A DNA stretch of 64,000 bases from Roseospira marina (GTDB lineage Bacteria > Pseudomonadota > Alphaproteobacteria > Rhodospirillales > Rhodospirillaceae): assembly GCF_014197855.1 (NCBI RefSeq), contig NZ_JACIGJ010000016.1:1-64000 (forward strand). Reading direction: 5' to 3'. The notes under the pieces were generated by a model, which saw only the letters and a program-made list of their open reading frames with translations, did not search any database and was not told the DNA's origin. Every line of letters begins with the position of its first letter. Position 1 is the first letter of the stretch. Below are positions 14,606-24,018 of this stretch, one piece after another. Position numbers and translations under genes: made by a program.

Positions 14606-15421
14606 CCCAAGCCCACATCGATGTCAAGGATTAAGGTTCTCGATCCGCCGCGTAGGGCGCGAAGCGGCGGCGAGTCTCGTCGATGCGCAGCGGTTTGCCC
14701 AGCGGTTTGCCCAGGGGTGGAAAGGCGCGTTGCGGGCCGTTCGGGCGTTCGCAGACCGTGCCGTCGGCGCCGATGGGAGCCGCGGCGGCCGGGGTGGTCA
14801 GATCCGAAGCGGTCGCAGAGATCAGCCGCTCGGCATCACGACCTGTTTGATGTGGCCGGGTTCGAGGCCCTCGACCCGTCCCCCCGGGAAGGCGACGGAC
14901 GTCGAGTCTGGGCGCCTTCAGTCGGCTTCATGCCGACGTCCTATGGTTTTACATAGTGCATAAAACGTCGTTTTGGCTTGGGTCGGGTTGCCTTGCGACG
15001 GATCGCACCCGCTCATCACAATTGGCTTGATTCATTGAAAAAATTCTGTCGGGGCAGGATGGGGCGGTCCCGTCATTCTGCTGAGTTCCCGACCGCCAGC
15101 GTTCCGAAAGCAGCCCTATGTGTCCTACACTCTTGAGAAGAAACGCATCGCCTCGGCGCGTCTCTTCGGGGTACATGTCTTATGGTGTGTTTGGGTGGTT
15201 TTTCGGCCTAAAATAGAAGGCTGCGTGCTCTTGACCAAGCGAGGGGCGGGACGGTGTGTCGCGCGCGACCATGTCGACCGCGCGACACACCGTGTCCGTC
15301 GACACAGACGCGGCGCCAAAGGCGTGCACGCACGGTCACTAGCGCTGCGCGCATACAATGCGTGCGAACAAATGGATTGAGAACCGGTCCCATACGGTCA
15401 ACACTTCCCCAGGCGACTCAC
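14606..15421. other. Long intergenic region with a strong inverted repeat
   Basis: 816 bases between the divergent nrdD and kinase-GGDEF transcription units. I see no convincing gene: short frames here lack ribosome sites and family similarity. Contents include a direct repeat of CAGCGGTTTGCCCAG near 14688-14712, AT-rich stretches near 14950-14960 and 15200-15225, and the perfect 15-base inverted repeat at 15251-15293. Promoters for both neighbours should lie here. Confidence 0.5.
15251..15293. repeat. Perfect 15-bp inverted repeat
   Basis: ACGGTGTGTCGCGCG at 15251-15265 is exactly complementary to CGCGCGACACACCGT at 15279-15293, with a 13-base spacer that itself holds CGAC/GTCG. A smaller inverted repeat, GTGTC/GACAC (15292-15305), abuts it. 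There is no T-run on either strand, so it is not a standard terminator. It lies 129 bases before the kinase-GGDEF start. Confidence 0.85.
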
Positions 15422-18400
15422 ATGCCTCCGCTGACCCGACGTCTCCGACACAGTCCCAAGCCGCTGACGATGTCACAGTATGCACTGGAAGACCTCGTGT
15501 ACCAGGGACACCCCTTCCGGTATCTGCGGGCGTTCGACCGCGGGCAGGGGCAGCGCGTTCTCATCAAGACGATCACTGCGGACGTCTCACGCGAGGCGGC
15601 GTCAACGCTATCCAAGAAGGATCTCGAACGAGAGGTCCGGATCCTGTCGCGAGGACAGGGGACGCGGATCATGCGCCCGCTGTCGCTCACTCTGGTCAAC
15701 GGGGCGCCGGCCGTTCTGTTCGCGGATGCGCCCGGCACGATCTTGTCGCATGGCCTGGAGGAGGCTCCGGTGCCGTGGATCCGCGTCCTGTCGTGGGCGG
15801 TGGATATCGTCGACGCGCTTCAGGACCTGCATGGCGCCTGGGTCGTCCATCGCAACGTCAATCCGTCCAGCTTCTGGTGGTCGCCGGAGACGGATGAGGT
15901 GCGTCTGATCGACGCCGCCTGGGCGGTGGAACGGGACCCGGGGCATCCGTATGTCGCCAACTCCAAGGATCTGGTGGGGGCGTTGTCCTATGTGTCGCCG
16001 GAGCAGACCGGGCGCACCGGAACGCCGGTCGATCACCGGAGCGACCTGTACTCCCTGGGCGTGCTGCTGTTCGAGGCCCTGACCGGCGACGTGCCGTTCC
16101 GCGCCGAGGACCCGATGGCGGTGATCCATGCGCATCTGACCCGGCCGGTTCCTGACGTGTCCGGCCGCAACCCCAGGGTTCCGCGTCCGGTGGGGGGGCT
16201 GGTGGCTCGGTTGTTGGCCAAGGATCCCCGGGACCGCTACCAGAGCGGCTATGGCCTGCGGGTCGATCTGGAGGCCCTGCTGGCCCAGGCGCGTGCGGGC
16301 GGGGCCCTGGACTCCGTGCGGTTGCGCACCGCCGATCCACCCAGCGACCTGCGGCCTCCGGCCCGCACCCACGGCCGCAACAAGGATATCGCGGTGCTGC
16401 AGGCGGCCCACGCCCGGGCGCGCCTGGGCGGGTTCGAGGTCGTGCTGGTGGCCGGAGAATCGGGGAGCGGCAAGACCCGGCTGGTGCAGGAACTGGAGGC
16501 CGCGGTCGGGACGGTCGGGGACCGCTTCGTGTCGGCCAAGCTGGACCCGTCCGCGCAGTCGGTGCCGTATCTGCCGATCAGCGAGGCTCTGGGGCACCTG
16601 GTCTCCGACATGCTGGCGCGGGACGAGGAGACGGTGAACGCCTTTCGCCGCAGCCTGCCGGAGCGTCTGGATGAAAACACGGCGCTGGCGGTGGAACTGG
16701 TGCCTGGGCTTGCCAATGTTCTGGCCCCCACAACCAAGGCGTCGGCAGGGCCGACCCAGGAGGCCCAGGCCCGCGCGTTTCTGATCCTGCGGGAACTGGT
16801 GCAGGCGTTCACCGCCCAGGGTCAGGCCCTGGTGCTGTTTTTCGATGATCTGCAATGGGCCGATGCGGCCTCGTTGCAGACCCTGGCCGCGTTGGGGCGC
16901 GACGACGGTCTGCACAATCTTCTGCTGATCGGCGCCTATCGCAACACCGAAGTGCTCGCCGGTCATCCCTTGCTGGACACGATGGCGGTGCTGGAGACAG
17001 CGAACGTCACCCTGTCCACGATCCATCTCTCGGGGTTGGATGGCGATACCGTGGCGGCCTTGGTCGCCGAATGCCTGAACTGTCCGGTCGAGGATGTCGC
17101 CGATCTGGCCCAGGCCTGCTGGACGAAGACGCTTGGCAATCCATTCTTCGTCACCCAGGTGCTGCACACCCTTATTCGGGCCGGGGGGCTGGTCTTTGAC
17201 CACCGGCGAGGCCGATGGGAGTGGTGCGCCGAGGTCGTGGGTCGTCTGGCCGCCGCCGACAACGTCGCGGGCTTGATGGTCGAACGGCTGCACACGTTGC
17301 CGCCGGCCACCCAGCGGGTTCTGTTGATGAATGCGTGCGCCGATTCCGCAGTGGACCTGAGCACGCTCGCGGTGTTGAGCGATCAGTCGCTGGAACAGAC
17401 CGTGCGTGCGATCACCCTGGCCCGGGAGGCCGGGCTGGTGGCCGCCACAGTGCGATCCGCCGGGACGGGGGCCGTGGGGGATGAGGCGGCGGAGCGGCCC
17501 TCGGTCGACCGGCCCGATACCACCTACCGGTTTGTTCACGACCGGATCCAAGAGGCGGCGCTGACCCTGGTGGACCACGCCGAGCGGACCGCCATCCACC
17601 GGCGTATCGGGCGGACTCTGCTGGCGCGGTTGCCGAGCACCGCGATCGACGATCACGTTTTCCAGCTCATGTATCACTACGTTTGGGCGCGGGCGCTTCT
17701 GGAGGATCCGGCCGAGTGCCAGGACGTGGCCGACCTTGCCCTGCGGGCGAGCCGAAAGGCGGCCGCGACCGGCGGCTTCGGGCCGATGTTGGAGTACGCG
17801 AGCTTTGGTTTGGCACTGTTGCCCAAGGACGCCTGGCAGCAGGCCTATCCGCTGACCCTGGGTCTGCACGACCAGTGCGTGGCGGGGGCCTACATCAACC
17901 ATCAGCACGCTCAGATGGACGCCAGGATCCGGGACGTGGTGGCCAACGCCGCCCGGCCCGTGGACAAGACAGGGGTGATCGCCTACCAGATTTTGCGGGC
18001 CAACGCCGACGGCGCCATGGGCCAATCCATCGACATCGGGTTGGCGTTCCTGGAGGAGTTGGGGGTGCCCTTTCCGCGCCATCCGACGGCCGAGGACGTC
18101 GGTGCGGGGCTGGCGCAGGTTCAGGCGCTGTTGGGGGACCGCGCCGTCGACACGCTGGCCGCGCTGCCCGAGATGGTGGATCCTGTCGCGCATGGCTTCA
18201 TGCGGATCTGCAATGCTATGGCCGGCCCGACCTACAACGCGGAGCCGGCCCTGTTCCTTTGCATGGTGTTCAAGCAGGTGGAGTGGTTCGTGACCCACGG
18301 CAACAGTGCCGATGCGGTCGCGGGCTATTCGACCTACGCCATGGCTTTGTGCGTGGTGGCCCGTCGCTACAAGGACGGCCAGGCGTTCGGCGCTCTGGCT

Positions 18401-20656
18401 TTCAAGCTGGCAGATCGCTATAATGCCGGTTATATAAAGGGTCGCCTCTATCTTAACGTGTACCTGTTCGTGCACCACTGGCGACACCATTTGACCGAAA
18501 CCCTGGCCCCGTTGATGGAGGGGTGCCGTCAGGCCTACCGCCACGGCGATCTTTTGTTCGCGTCTTTGAACTCGACCGTGTACTGCCACCACTCCTGGTG
18601 GGCGGGGGCGCGGCTGGCGGAGGTCGAGGCGACCATGGCCGACCGTCACGCGTTTATTCAGGATGCGTGCGGGCACCACGGGATCGCGCGCTGGACCCGC
18701 TTGTACTGGCAGACCGTGCGCAACCTACGCACGGCGAGCGCGGATCCGGTCGCGCTCGTGGGTGACACCTTCGATGAACGCGCCAGTGCGCCCCAGCCGG
18801 ACGAGACCGACCAGACGTATGTGCTGCTGTACCACCTGTGCAAGCTGATCCTGGCCGTGCAGTTCGAGGATAGGACGGACATTCCCCGGCACCTGGAGGT
18901 GGGATTCCAATACCTGTCCGCGTGCAACGGTATCGTCATCGTGCCGGTGTTCCACTTTTTTGCCTTTCTGGGCCGTGTGTTGGTGCTGCGCGATCCCGAT
19001 ATCCCACCCGCGCCGGAGCAGGCCGAAGCGATTCGTGCCGGCCTGGAGGCCCAGGCCGAGGAGATGCGGGTGTGGGCCGAGAATGCGCCGATGAATTTCG
19101 CCCATAAGCACGACACCATGCTCGGCCTGCTCGCCTGGCTCGACGGGGACGCCGCAGGCGCGCTGCACCGGCTTGATTCCGCGATTGCTGGCGCCAAACG
19201 CCATGGGTATCTGTGGGATCAGGCGGTCATTCAGGAGTGGCTGGGGCGTGTCTGCCTGGACCTGGGCCACTCCCAGCTTGGCGCCATGGCTCTGCGCGAG
19301 GCGCTGCATACGTACGCGGCGTGGGGAGCCGGGGCCAAGGTCGCGCATTTGACGGCGTGTTATGGTGCGTGGGACGCTGGCGACCGCGGTATCGTCCCGG
19401 GGCGTGTGGGCGACGGCACGGGCGGGGTGTCCGACGCCATCACGCACAGTGATCTCGATCTGGCCACGGTGTTGAAGGCGTCCCAGGCGATCGGCGCGGA
19501 GATCGTGCTCGGGCGGCTGTTGGACCGTATGATGCAGACGGTGCTGGAGAACGCCGGCGCCGATCGCGGTGTGTTGCTGCGGGTTGAGGTGGGCGCTGGC
19601 GGCCTCAGGCTGTGGGCCGAAAAACGGGCGGGTGACGCGACCCACGTGGTGCCGGACGCGAACGGGATGGTGACCGAGGGGATGCTGCCCCTGGCCCTGG
19701 TCCATCGCGTCATGACCACCCGAAAGACGGTGATCGTGCCCCAGGATGGTCCCGATGGGCGGGCGCGGTTCGACGTGCCGCTGGACCGGCATGGGGTGCG
19801 CTCCGCTCTGTGCTTGCCGATCCGCGTGCGGGATGCCGTGCCTGCCGTGCTGTATCTGGAAAACCGGGTGACGCCGCACGCCTTCACGCCGCAACGGGTG
19901 ACCATCCTGGACATGCTGGCCGGCCAGATCGCCGTGTCGCTCGAGAATGCGCGCCTGTACGAACAGCTTGAGGTGCGCGTGGCGGAGCGGACGCAAGAGC
20001 TCCAGGCCAAGATGGCGGAGCTGTCCGAGGCCTACGAGGCGCAGCGCACCACCCAGATCAAGCTGGAAGCGCAGGCCATTGAGCTGCGGCAGGCCATGCA
20101 AATCGCGGAGAACGCCAATCTGGAACTGATGGAAAAGAATGCCGTCATCCAGAAGATGGCCTCGACCGATGCCCTGACCGGTTTGTGCAACCGGCGCTCT
20201 TTTGATGACATCCTGGCTAAGGAGGTGGAGCGCGCGCGACGCTACCAGGACACTCTATGCTTGGCCATCGTCGACATCGACCACTTCAAGCGGTTTAACG
20301 ACCGTTACGGTCACGCGTTCGGGGACGTGGTTCTGGACACGGTGGCGCGGGTCTTGGTGTCGCGGGTGCGTGCTGCCGATACCGTGGCCCGCTGGGGCGG
20401 CGAGGAGTTCTGTATCCTTATGCCCGAAACGGACCTGGATGGTGCCCATACGGTGTTGGAGGATATTCGCACGGCCATCGCCCAGATCGCGTTGCCTGAC
20501 GTCAATGAATCGCCCACGGCCAGTTCGGGCGTTGCGGCTCTGGAGGCCGAAGAGTCGCCCGACGCTCTGTTCAACCGTGTGGACGCGGCGCTGTACGCCG
20601 CCAAGGAAGGGGGCCGGAATCGGGTGCGGATGTTTCGCCGAGGGCGGCTCGAATAA
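15422..20656 (+). CDS. Degenerate protein kinase - AAA/STAND-like ATPase - GAF - diguanylate cyclase
   Basis: 1744 residues from ATG 15422; a second ATG at 15470 is possible. Residues 20-290 form a Ser/Thr-kinase fold with Lys (VLIKTI, residue 49) and SPEQTGR (192-198), but the HRD Asp is Asn (HRNVNPSSFWW, 143-153) and DFG is DAA (LIDAA, 162-166). It is therefore probably a pseudokinase. Residues 320-600 are an AAA-type ATPase with Walker A AGESGSGKT and Walker B LVLFFDDLQWAD. Then come a long helical repeat region (about 600-1330), a GAF domain (about 1343-1515), a coiled coil, and a GGDEF domain with an intact GGEEF (1659-1663) and RxxD inhibitory site (RAAD). Relatives usually end in a histidine kinase, but here the output is c-di-GMP. 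No membrane segments are seen. Confidence 0.88.
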   Translation: MPPLTRRLRHSPKPLTMSQYALEDLVYQGHPFRYLRAFDRGQGQRVLIKTITADVSREAASTLSKKDLEREVRILSRGQGTRIMRPLSLTLVNGAPAVLFADAPGTILSHGLEEAPVPWIRVLSWAVDIVDALQDLHGAWVVHRNVNPSSFWWSPETDEVRLIDAAWAVERDPGHPYVANSKDLVGALSYVSPEQTGRTGTPVDHRSDLYSLGVLLFEALTGDVPFRAEDPMAVIHAHLTRPVPDVSGRNPRVPRPVGGLVARLLAKDPRDRYQSGYGLRVDLEALLAQARAGGALDSVRLRTADPPSDLRPPARTHGRNKDIAVLQAAHARARLGGFEVVLVAGESGSGKTRLVQELEAAVGTVGDRFVSAKLDPSAQSVPYLPISEALGHLVSDMLARDEETVNAFRRSLPERLDENTALAVELVPGLANVLAPTTKASAGPTQEAQARAFLILRELVQAFTAQGQALVLFFDDLQWADAASLQTLAALGRDDGLHNLLLIGAYRNTEVLAGHPLLDTMAVLETANVTLSTIHLSGLDGDTVAALVAECLNCPVEDVADLAQACWTKTLGNPFFVTQVLHTLIRAGGLVFDHRRGRWEWCAEVVGRLAAADNVAGLMVERLHTLPPATQRVLLMNACADSAVDLSTLAVLSDQSLEQTVRAITLAREAGLVAATVRSAGTGAVGDEAAERPSVDRPDTTYRFVHDRIQEAALTLVDHAERTAIHRRIGRTLLARLPSTAIDDHVFQLMYHYVWARALLEDPAECQDVADLALRASRKAAATGGFGPMLEYASFGLALLPKDAWQQAYPLTLGLHDQCVAGAYINHQHAQMDARIRDVVANAARPVDKTGVIAYQILRANADGAMGQSIDIGLAFLEELGVPFPRHPTAEDVGAGLAQVQALLGDRAVDTLAALPEMVDPVAHGFMRICNAMAGPTYNAEPALFLCMVFKQVEWFVTHGNSADAVAGYSTYAMALCVVARRYKDGQAFGALAFKLADRYNAGYIKGRLYLNVYLFVHHWRHHLTETLAPLMEGCRQAYRHGDLLFASLNSTVYCHHSWWAGARLAEVEATMADRHAFIQDACGHHGIARWTRLYWQTVRNLRTASADPVALVGDTFDERASAPQPDETDQTYVLLYHLCKLILAVQFEDRTDIPRHLEVGFQYLSACNGIVIVPVFHFFAFLGRVLVLRDPDIPPAPEQAEAIRAGLEAQAEEMRVWAENAPMNFAHKHDTMLGLLAWLDGDAAGALHRLDSAIAGAKRHGYLWDQAVIQEWLGRVCLDLGHSQLGAMALREALHTYAAWGAGAKVAHLTACYGAWDAGDRGIVPGRVGDGTGGVSDAITHSDLDLATVLKASQAIGAEIVLGRLLDRMMQTVLENAGADRGVLLRVEVGAGGLRLWAEKRAGDATHVVPDANGMVTEGMLPLALVHRVMTTRKTVIVPQDGPDGRARFDVPLDRHGVRSALCLPIRVRDAVPAVLYLENRVTPHAFTPQRVTILDMLAGQIAVSLENARLYEQLEVRVAERTQELQAKMAELSEAYEAQRTTQIKLEAQAIELRQAMQIAENANLELMEKNAVIQKMASTDALTGLCNRRSFDDILAKEVERARRYQDTLCLAIVDIDHFKRFNDRYGHAFGDVVLDTVARVLVSRVRAADTVARWGGEEFCILMPETDLDGAHTVLEDIRTAIAQIALPDVNESPTASSGVAALEAEESPDALFNRVDAALYAAKEGGRNRVRMFRRGRLE

Positions 20657-20725
20657 CCGTCTGAGCGACCGCCCCGGCGCCCGTCACCCCTGTTCATCAC
20701 CCGTGGCCGTCATCAGGGGCCGTCA

Positions 20726-21532
20726 TCAGGGGCCGTGGACACGGCCCTGAAGGTCCGGTTGGGTCAGCGCGATATACCCGGGGGAATCGCGCAACGCCCG
20801 CAAGTGCGCATCGAACCGTGCCACGAAATCAGCGGACACGGTCTTCTTGGAAAACATGGCGTAATAGCGTGTCTGGGCGGCGATGCGATCAGTGTAGATG
20901 TGAAGCGTGTTCTGCAAGGCATTTTTCTCGATCAAATGCGCGCAATTCCGAAAGTCGCAGACCGCGTAGTCAATGCGGCCGCCCTGTAGCATAAGAAGGT
21001 TCTGGTAGTTCTGGTCCACGACCTCGGTCGTGACGTTTTGCTTCAGGAACGTGTCGAACGGGTCGCCATACCGATACCCGCGGACGACGCCCACGCGGCC
21101 GCGTTTCAGGTCGTCCCAGGAGGAGAAGGGGAACCGCGCGCGATCCGCCGCGCGCACGGCCACGACCCATTCGGATTCGATCAACGGGGTTTCAGGAAAC
21201 CACAGGGCATCCCGACGGTCCTCGGTCAACACGCCGCTATAGGCCAGATCGATGTCGCCGGCTTCCGCCAGCCGGACGGCGCGGCCCCACGGGTAGACCC
21301 GCACCTCCTCAATGGGCACCTGCATGGACTCCAGCACCGCCAAAACGATGTTGGTGGCGATGCCGGCCACGCTGTTTCCGACCCTGTATTCGTAGGGAGA
21401 CCACTCATCGGTCCCGAGGCGCAGGCCATCGGCGCCCGCCCAGGTTGCGCCACCGATGGGGCCGCCGAAGGGGCGCAGCAGAAGCAAGAGAAGCAGCGGT
21501 CCGCCGCCTACCCACAGAACCAGCCGCCGCAT
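20726..21532 (-). CDS. Periplasmic amino-acid-type solute-binding protein (SBP_bac_3)
   Basis: 268 residues from ATG 21532, which has GGAG nine bases upstream. The N-terminal hydrophobic signal LVLWVGGGPLLLLLLLRPFG is followed by a type II binding-protein fold: LRLGTDEWSPYEYRVGNSVA, VYPWGRAVRLAEAGDIDLAY, and WDDLKRGRVGVVRGYRYGDP. No permease or ATPase gene is nearby. It converges on the kinase-GGDEF gene and lies beside the Sia operon, which carries a second, diverged protein of this type. A sensory role, presenting a ligand to a membrane signalling protein, is more likely than transport, but this is inference. The frame extends to 21694. Confidence 0.8.
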   Translation of the reverse strand: MRRLVLWVGGGPLLLLLLLRPFGGPIGGATWAGADGLRLGTDEWSPYEYRVGNSVAGIATNIVLAVLESMQVPIEEVRVYPWGRAVRLAEAGDIDLAYSGVLTEDRRDALWFPETPLIESEWVVAVRAADRARFPFSSWDDLKRGRVGVVRGYRYGDPFDTFLKQNVTTEVVDQNYQNLLMLQGGRIDYAVCDFRNCAHLIEKNALQNTLHIYTDRIAAQTRYYAMFSKKTVSADFVARFDAHLRALRDSPGYIALTQPDLQGRVHGP

Positions 21533-22124
21533 GGTGCCCCTCCCCAAACTGGTGGCCTCCGGCGGCCTTCTGCTATCGGTGCCAACGACTGTACCAGAAA
21601 GCGTGCGGACTCCTGAACAGGGAATGGTTGTGTCACGATGCGGTCCGGTCGCGCCGACAGCCTGGCGAACGACCTGTCGTTGTGTCTTGGGCACGTCGGG
21701 GATGCCATACGGGCCCGTTCCAGGCGACGCGCTGGGGCGCGCGGTGACCGCCGGGGGGCGTTCCGCCCTCGAGGCTCAGTGTCCGGTCGGACGGGCCCAG
21801 GGGCTCGGCCACGGTGTGTGTGACAATTAGGCGGGCGGGTGCCGTATAGAGTGGGTTCGCGGCGGAAGGCACGCGGGAGGCCGTTAGGCCGTCTCGACAC
21901 GACAACACTTGTAATAACATATATCGTCTATCATATCCGCATCTAGCGGAAGGCGTAGCGGGTGGCGATGGAACAGAACAGATCGCTTGTGTTACGTTCG
22001 TTCTGTGGTGTCCTGCGGCAGGGCGGGGAGCAGCGGGCCCTGGCGTTTCGGGATTGCCTCCCCGCAGGTCATGGCTCATGGTCGTTCCATCGCTTGCCAA
22101 TCAAGCAGCCAAAGGTGCCACGCA
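21533..22124. other. Divergent intergenic region upstream of the sia operon
   Basis: 592 bases without a believable gene. A candidate promoter for siaB is TTGTAA (21909-21914), a 16-base spacer and TCATAT (21931-21936), within an AT-rich patch that stands out in this GC-rich sequence. The promoter of the solute-binding protein must also lie here. Confidence 0.4.
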
Positions 22125-22685
22125 ATGAGCACGTGGGCGGACGATTACAATCAGTACCGGAGCTGGTTGACGGACCAAGGCGTTATATTCTCTTTTTCCG
22201 GGTATTTGTCAGAGGATATGCTCTCTACACTCGCGGCGGCGCTGAAACAGCGCATGGCCCTGACCGAGACGGACTCCAACGTTGCCAAGCGAGTCTTCTC
22301 TGTTTTTGTGGAGCAAGTGCAGAATATTATTCGATACTCGTCGGATCGCCTGTCAGCCCAGGCTCCGACGGTTGAGATGAGTGCCGGAATGGTGTCGGTC
22401 GGCGCCGAGGCGGGACGATTCTTTGTCATCTGCGGCAATGCGGTGGACGCGCCGCGCGTTGCGACGCTGCGGGAGCGGCTGGAGTTCCTGGCCGGCCTCG
22501 ATCGCGATGCGTTGCGTGCGTACTATCGGCAAAAGTTGCGGGAGGCGCCCGAGGCCGACAGCCTCGGGGCATCCATAGGACTGATCGAGATCGCCCGTCG
22601 GTCCAGTGAACCGATTGCCTATGACTTTGTATGGATGGACGAGGAGCAAAGCCGGGCATTCTTCTGTATCAAGGCGTTTATTTGA
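22125..22685 (+). CDS. siaB: SiaB-family protein kinase (DUF6272)
   Basis: 186 residues, beginning MSTWADDYNQYRSWLTDQGV. It has the GHKL-type ATP-binding features of SiaB and anti-sigma-factor kinases: an N-box-like VFVEQVQNIIRYSSDRL near residue 65 and a glycine-rich GASIGLIEIARRS near 150. In Pseudomonas aeruginosa SiaB phosphorylates the small protein SiaC and so lowers activity of the diguanylate cyclase SiaD. The siaC ATG overlaps its stop (TGATG). The gene opens a siaB-siaC-siaD-(binding protein)-siaA operon. AAAGGTG precedes the start. Confidence 0.85.
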   Translation: MSTWADDYNQYRSWLTDQGVIFSFSGYLSEDMLSTLAAALKQRMALTETDSNVAKRVFSVFVEQVQNIIRYSSDRLSAQAPTVEMSAGMVSVGAEAGRFFVICGNAVDAPRVATLRERLEFLAGLDRDALRAYYRQKLREAPEADSLGASIGLIEIARRSSEPIAYDFVWMDEEQSRAFFCIKAFI

Positions 22686-23098
22686 TGAACGATGGGCTCG
22701 TCAGCATGGATATGATCCGCATTGAGGCGACAGACCGTTCTCCCGAGGTCGTGTTCGATTTCGACCAGGGGCGTTTCACCCTCTCGGGCGAGTCGTACCC
22801 CGAGGACTCGGCGGCCTTTTTTGCCCCTCTTTTAGCGGCCGTCCGGACCTATCTGAGTGACGAACAGCCAAAGCCTGTTACATTCGATCTGTCCATGCAT
22901 TACTTCAACAGCAGCAGTGCCAAGGCCCTGATGAACCTGTTTCAGGACCTTGAGGAGGCGGCGGAACAGGGGTGGCCGACGACCGTAAACTGGCATTATC
23001 ACCCCGATGACGATACGATGGCAGAGTTTGGCGAAGACTTTGCGCTCGACTTCAACCATGCGGAGTTCCGCCTGTGTCCAACGCCCGAAACCGCGTGA
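22685..23098 (+). CDS. siaC: SiaC-family regulatory phosphoprotein (DUF1987)
   Basis: 137 residues, normal for the family. The N-terminal part has IRIEATDRSPEVVFDFDQGR and SGESYPEDSAAFF. The family signature is FDLSMHYFNSSSAKALMNLF near residues 75-95. In P. aeruginosa SiaC the phospho-acceptor is Thr68. By motif position the equivalent here seems to be a serine in YFNSSS. Unphosphorylated SiaC binds and activates the SiaD diguanylate cyclase. The start is fixed by the one-base overlap with siaB. Confidence 0.88.
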   Translation: MNDGLVSMDMIRIEATDRSPEVVFDFDQGRFTLSGESYPEDSAAFFAPLLAAVRTYLSDEQPKPVTFDLSMHYFNSSSAKALMNLFQDLEEAAEQGWPTTVNWHYHPDDDTMAEFGEDFALDFNHAEFRLCPTPETA

Positions 23099-23105
23099 CG
23101 GTGTC

Positions 23106-23984
23106 GTGACGACGCCTCTGAAACACAGCCCGGACGACGCAGCTGAATTCAGCCTGTTCGAGGTTGAGGAGCGCGTCCTGCGCGAGGCGGATGCGATGGT
23201 CCGCAAGCTCGACGAAGTGGCGGGCGGGGTGAACGCCCTCGCGGCCGCCTATCGGCGTGGGTACCGGGAACAGCGGCGTCTGGTGCGGCTGAGCGACCGT
23301 ATGCAGGGCGAACTGCATCAGGCCAACCGACACCTGACGGACCAGGCGCAGGCGCTGAAAAAGCTGAACGCGGCCCTGGAAGCCGAGATTGTGGAGCGGG
23401 AACGCCTGACGCTCGAACTGGAGCGTCTGGCGACCGTGGACGAACTGACCGGCTTGGCCGGACGACGGCATTTCATGGTTCTGGCGGAGCGTGAACGCGC
23501 CCGGACGGAACGGTTCGTCACCTGCCTGTCGGTCCTGATGCTCGACCTCGACCGGTTCAAGGCGATCAACGATACCCACGGACACGGTGTCGGCGACGCT
23601 GTGCTGCGGGCCTTTGGCGCCGTGCTCCAGCGGGAGTTGCGCCAGATCGATGTGGCGGGCCGGCTGGGTGGGGAGGAGTTCGCGGTGCTGTTGCCGGGCG
23701 CCAATCTGGGCCATGGCCTGGAGGTGGCGGAACGCCTGCGTGCCGGGACCGCGGAAATCGGCCGGAATTCCGCAGACCTCCATCGTGATAGCGGGGCCGA
23801 GGCGCCGCCGGTGCCGGTCACGGTCAGCATCGGCGTGACCACGTTTATGCCCGGCGATACGTTGGACGCTCTGTTGAAGCGCGCCGATACCGCTCTGTAT
23901 GCCGCCAAGCGGGCCGGGCGGGATCGGGTCCTGTGCTGGACGTCCGCGATGTCGGACGATAGGGGGGCGGCGGAGGCGTCGTGA
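23106..23984 (+). CDS. siaD: SiaD-like diguanylate cyclase
   Basis: 292 residues from the GTG at 23106, 7 bases after siaC. The N-terminal half is a coiled coil (VRKLDEVAGGVNALAAAYRR to LEAEIVERERLTLELERLAT), the part that in SiaD is held in an active dimer by SiaC. The C-terminal GGDEF domain begins at TVDELTGLAGRRHF and has an intact GGEEF at residues 188-192 and an RxxD inhibitory site (RQID, 179-182). It should make cyclic di-GMP and be product-inhibited. No membrane segment is seen, so it is cytosolic, regulated through SiaC by SiaA and SiaB. Confidence 0.88.
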   Translation: MTTPLKHSPDDAAEFSLFEVEERVLREADAMVRKLDEVAGGVNALAAAYRRGYREQRRLVRLSDRMQGELHQANRHLTDQAQALKKLNAALEAEIVERERLTLELERLATVDELTGLAGRRHFMVLAERERARTERFVTCLSVLMLDLDRFKAINDTHGHGVGDAVLRAFGAVLQRELRQIDVAGRLGGEEFAVLLPGANLGHGLEVAERLRAGTAEIGRNSADLHRDSGAEAPPVPVTVSIGVTTFMPGDTLDALLKRADTALYAAKRAGRDRVLCWTSAMSDDRGAAEAS

Positions 23985-24018
23985 TCTCGGAGGCCCGCCA
24001 AGAAGGGCGGGGGGCGTG

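Noticed and set aside
15608-18679. 1023-residue open frame antisense to the kinase-ATPase gene
   Set aside because: It is composed mainly of His, Gln, Arg and Pro runs, has no recognisable domain, and mirrors the codon bias of the real gene on the other strand.
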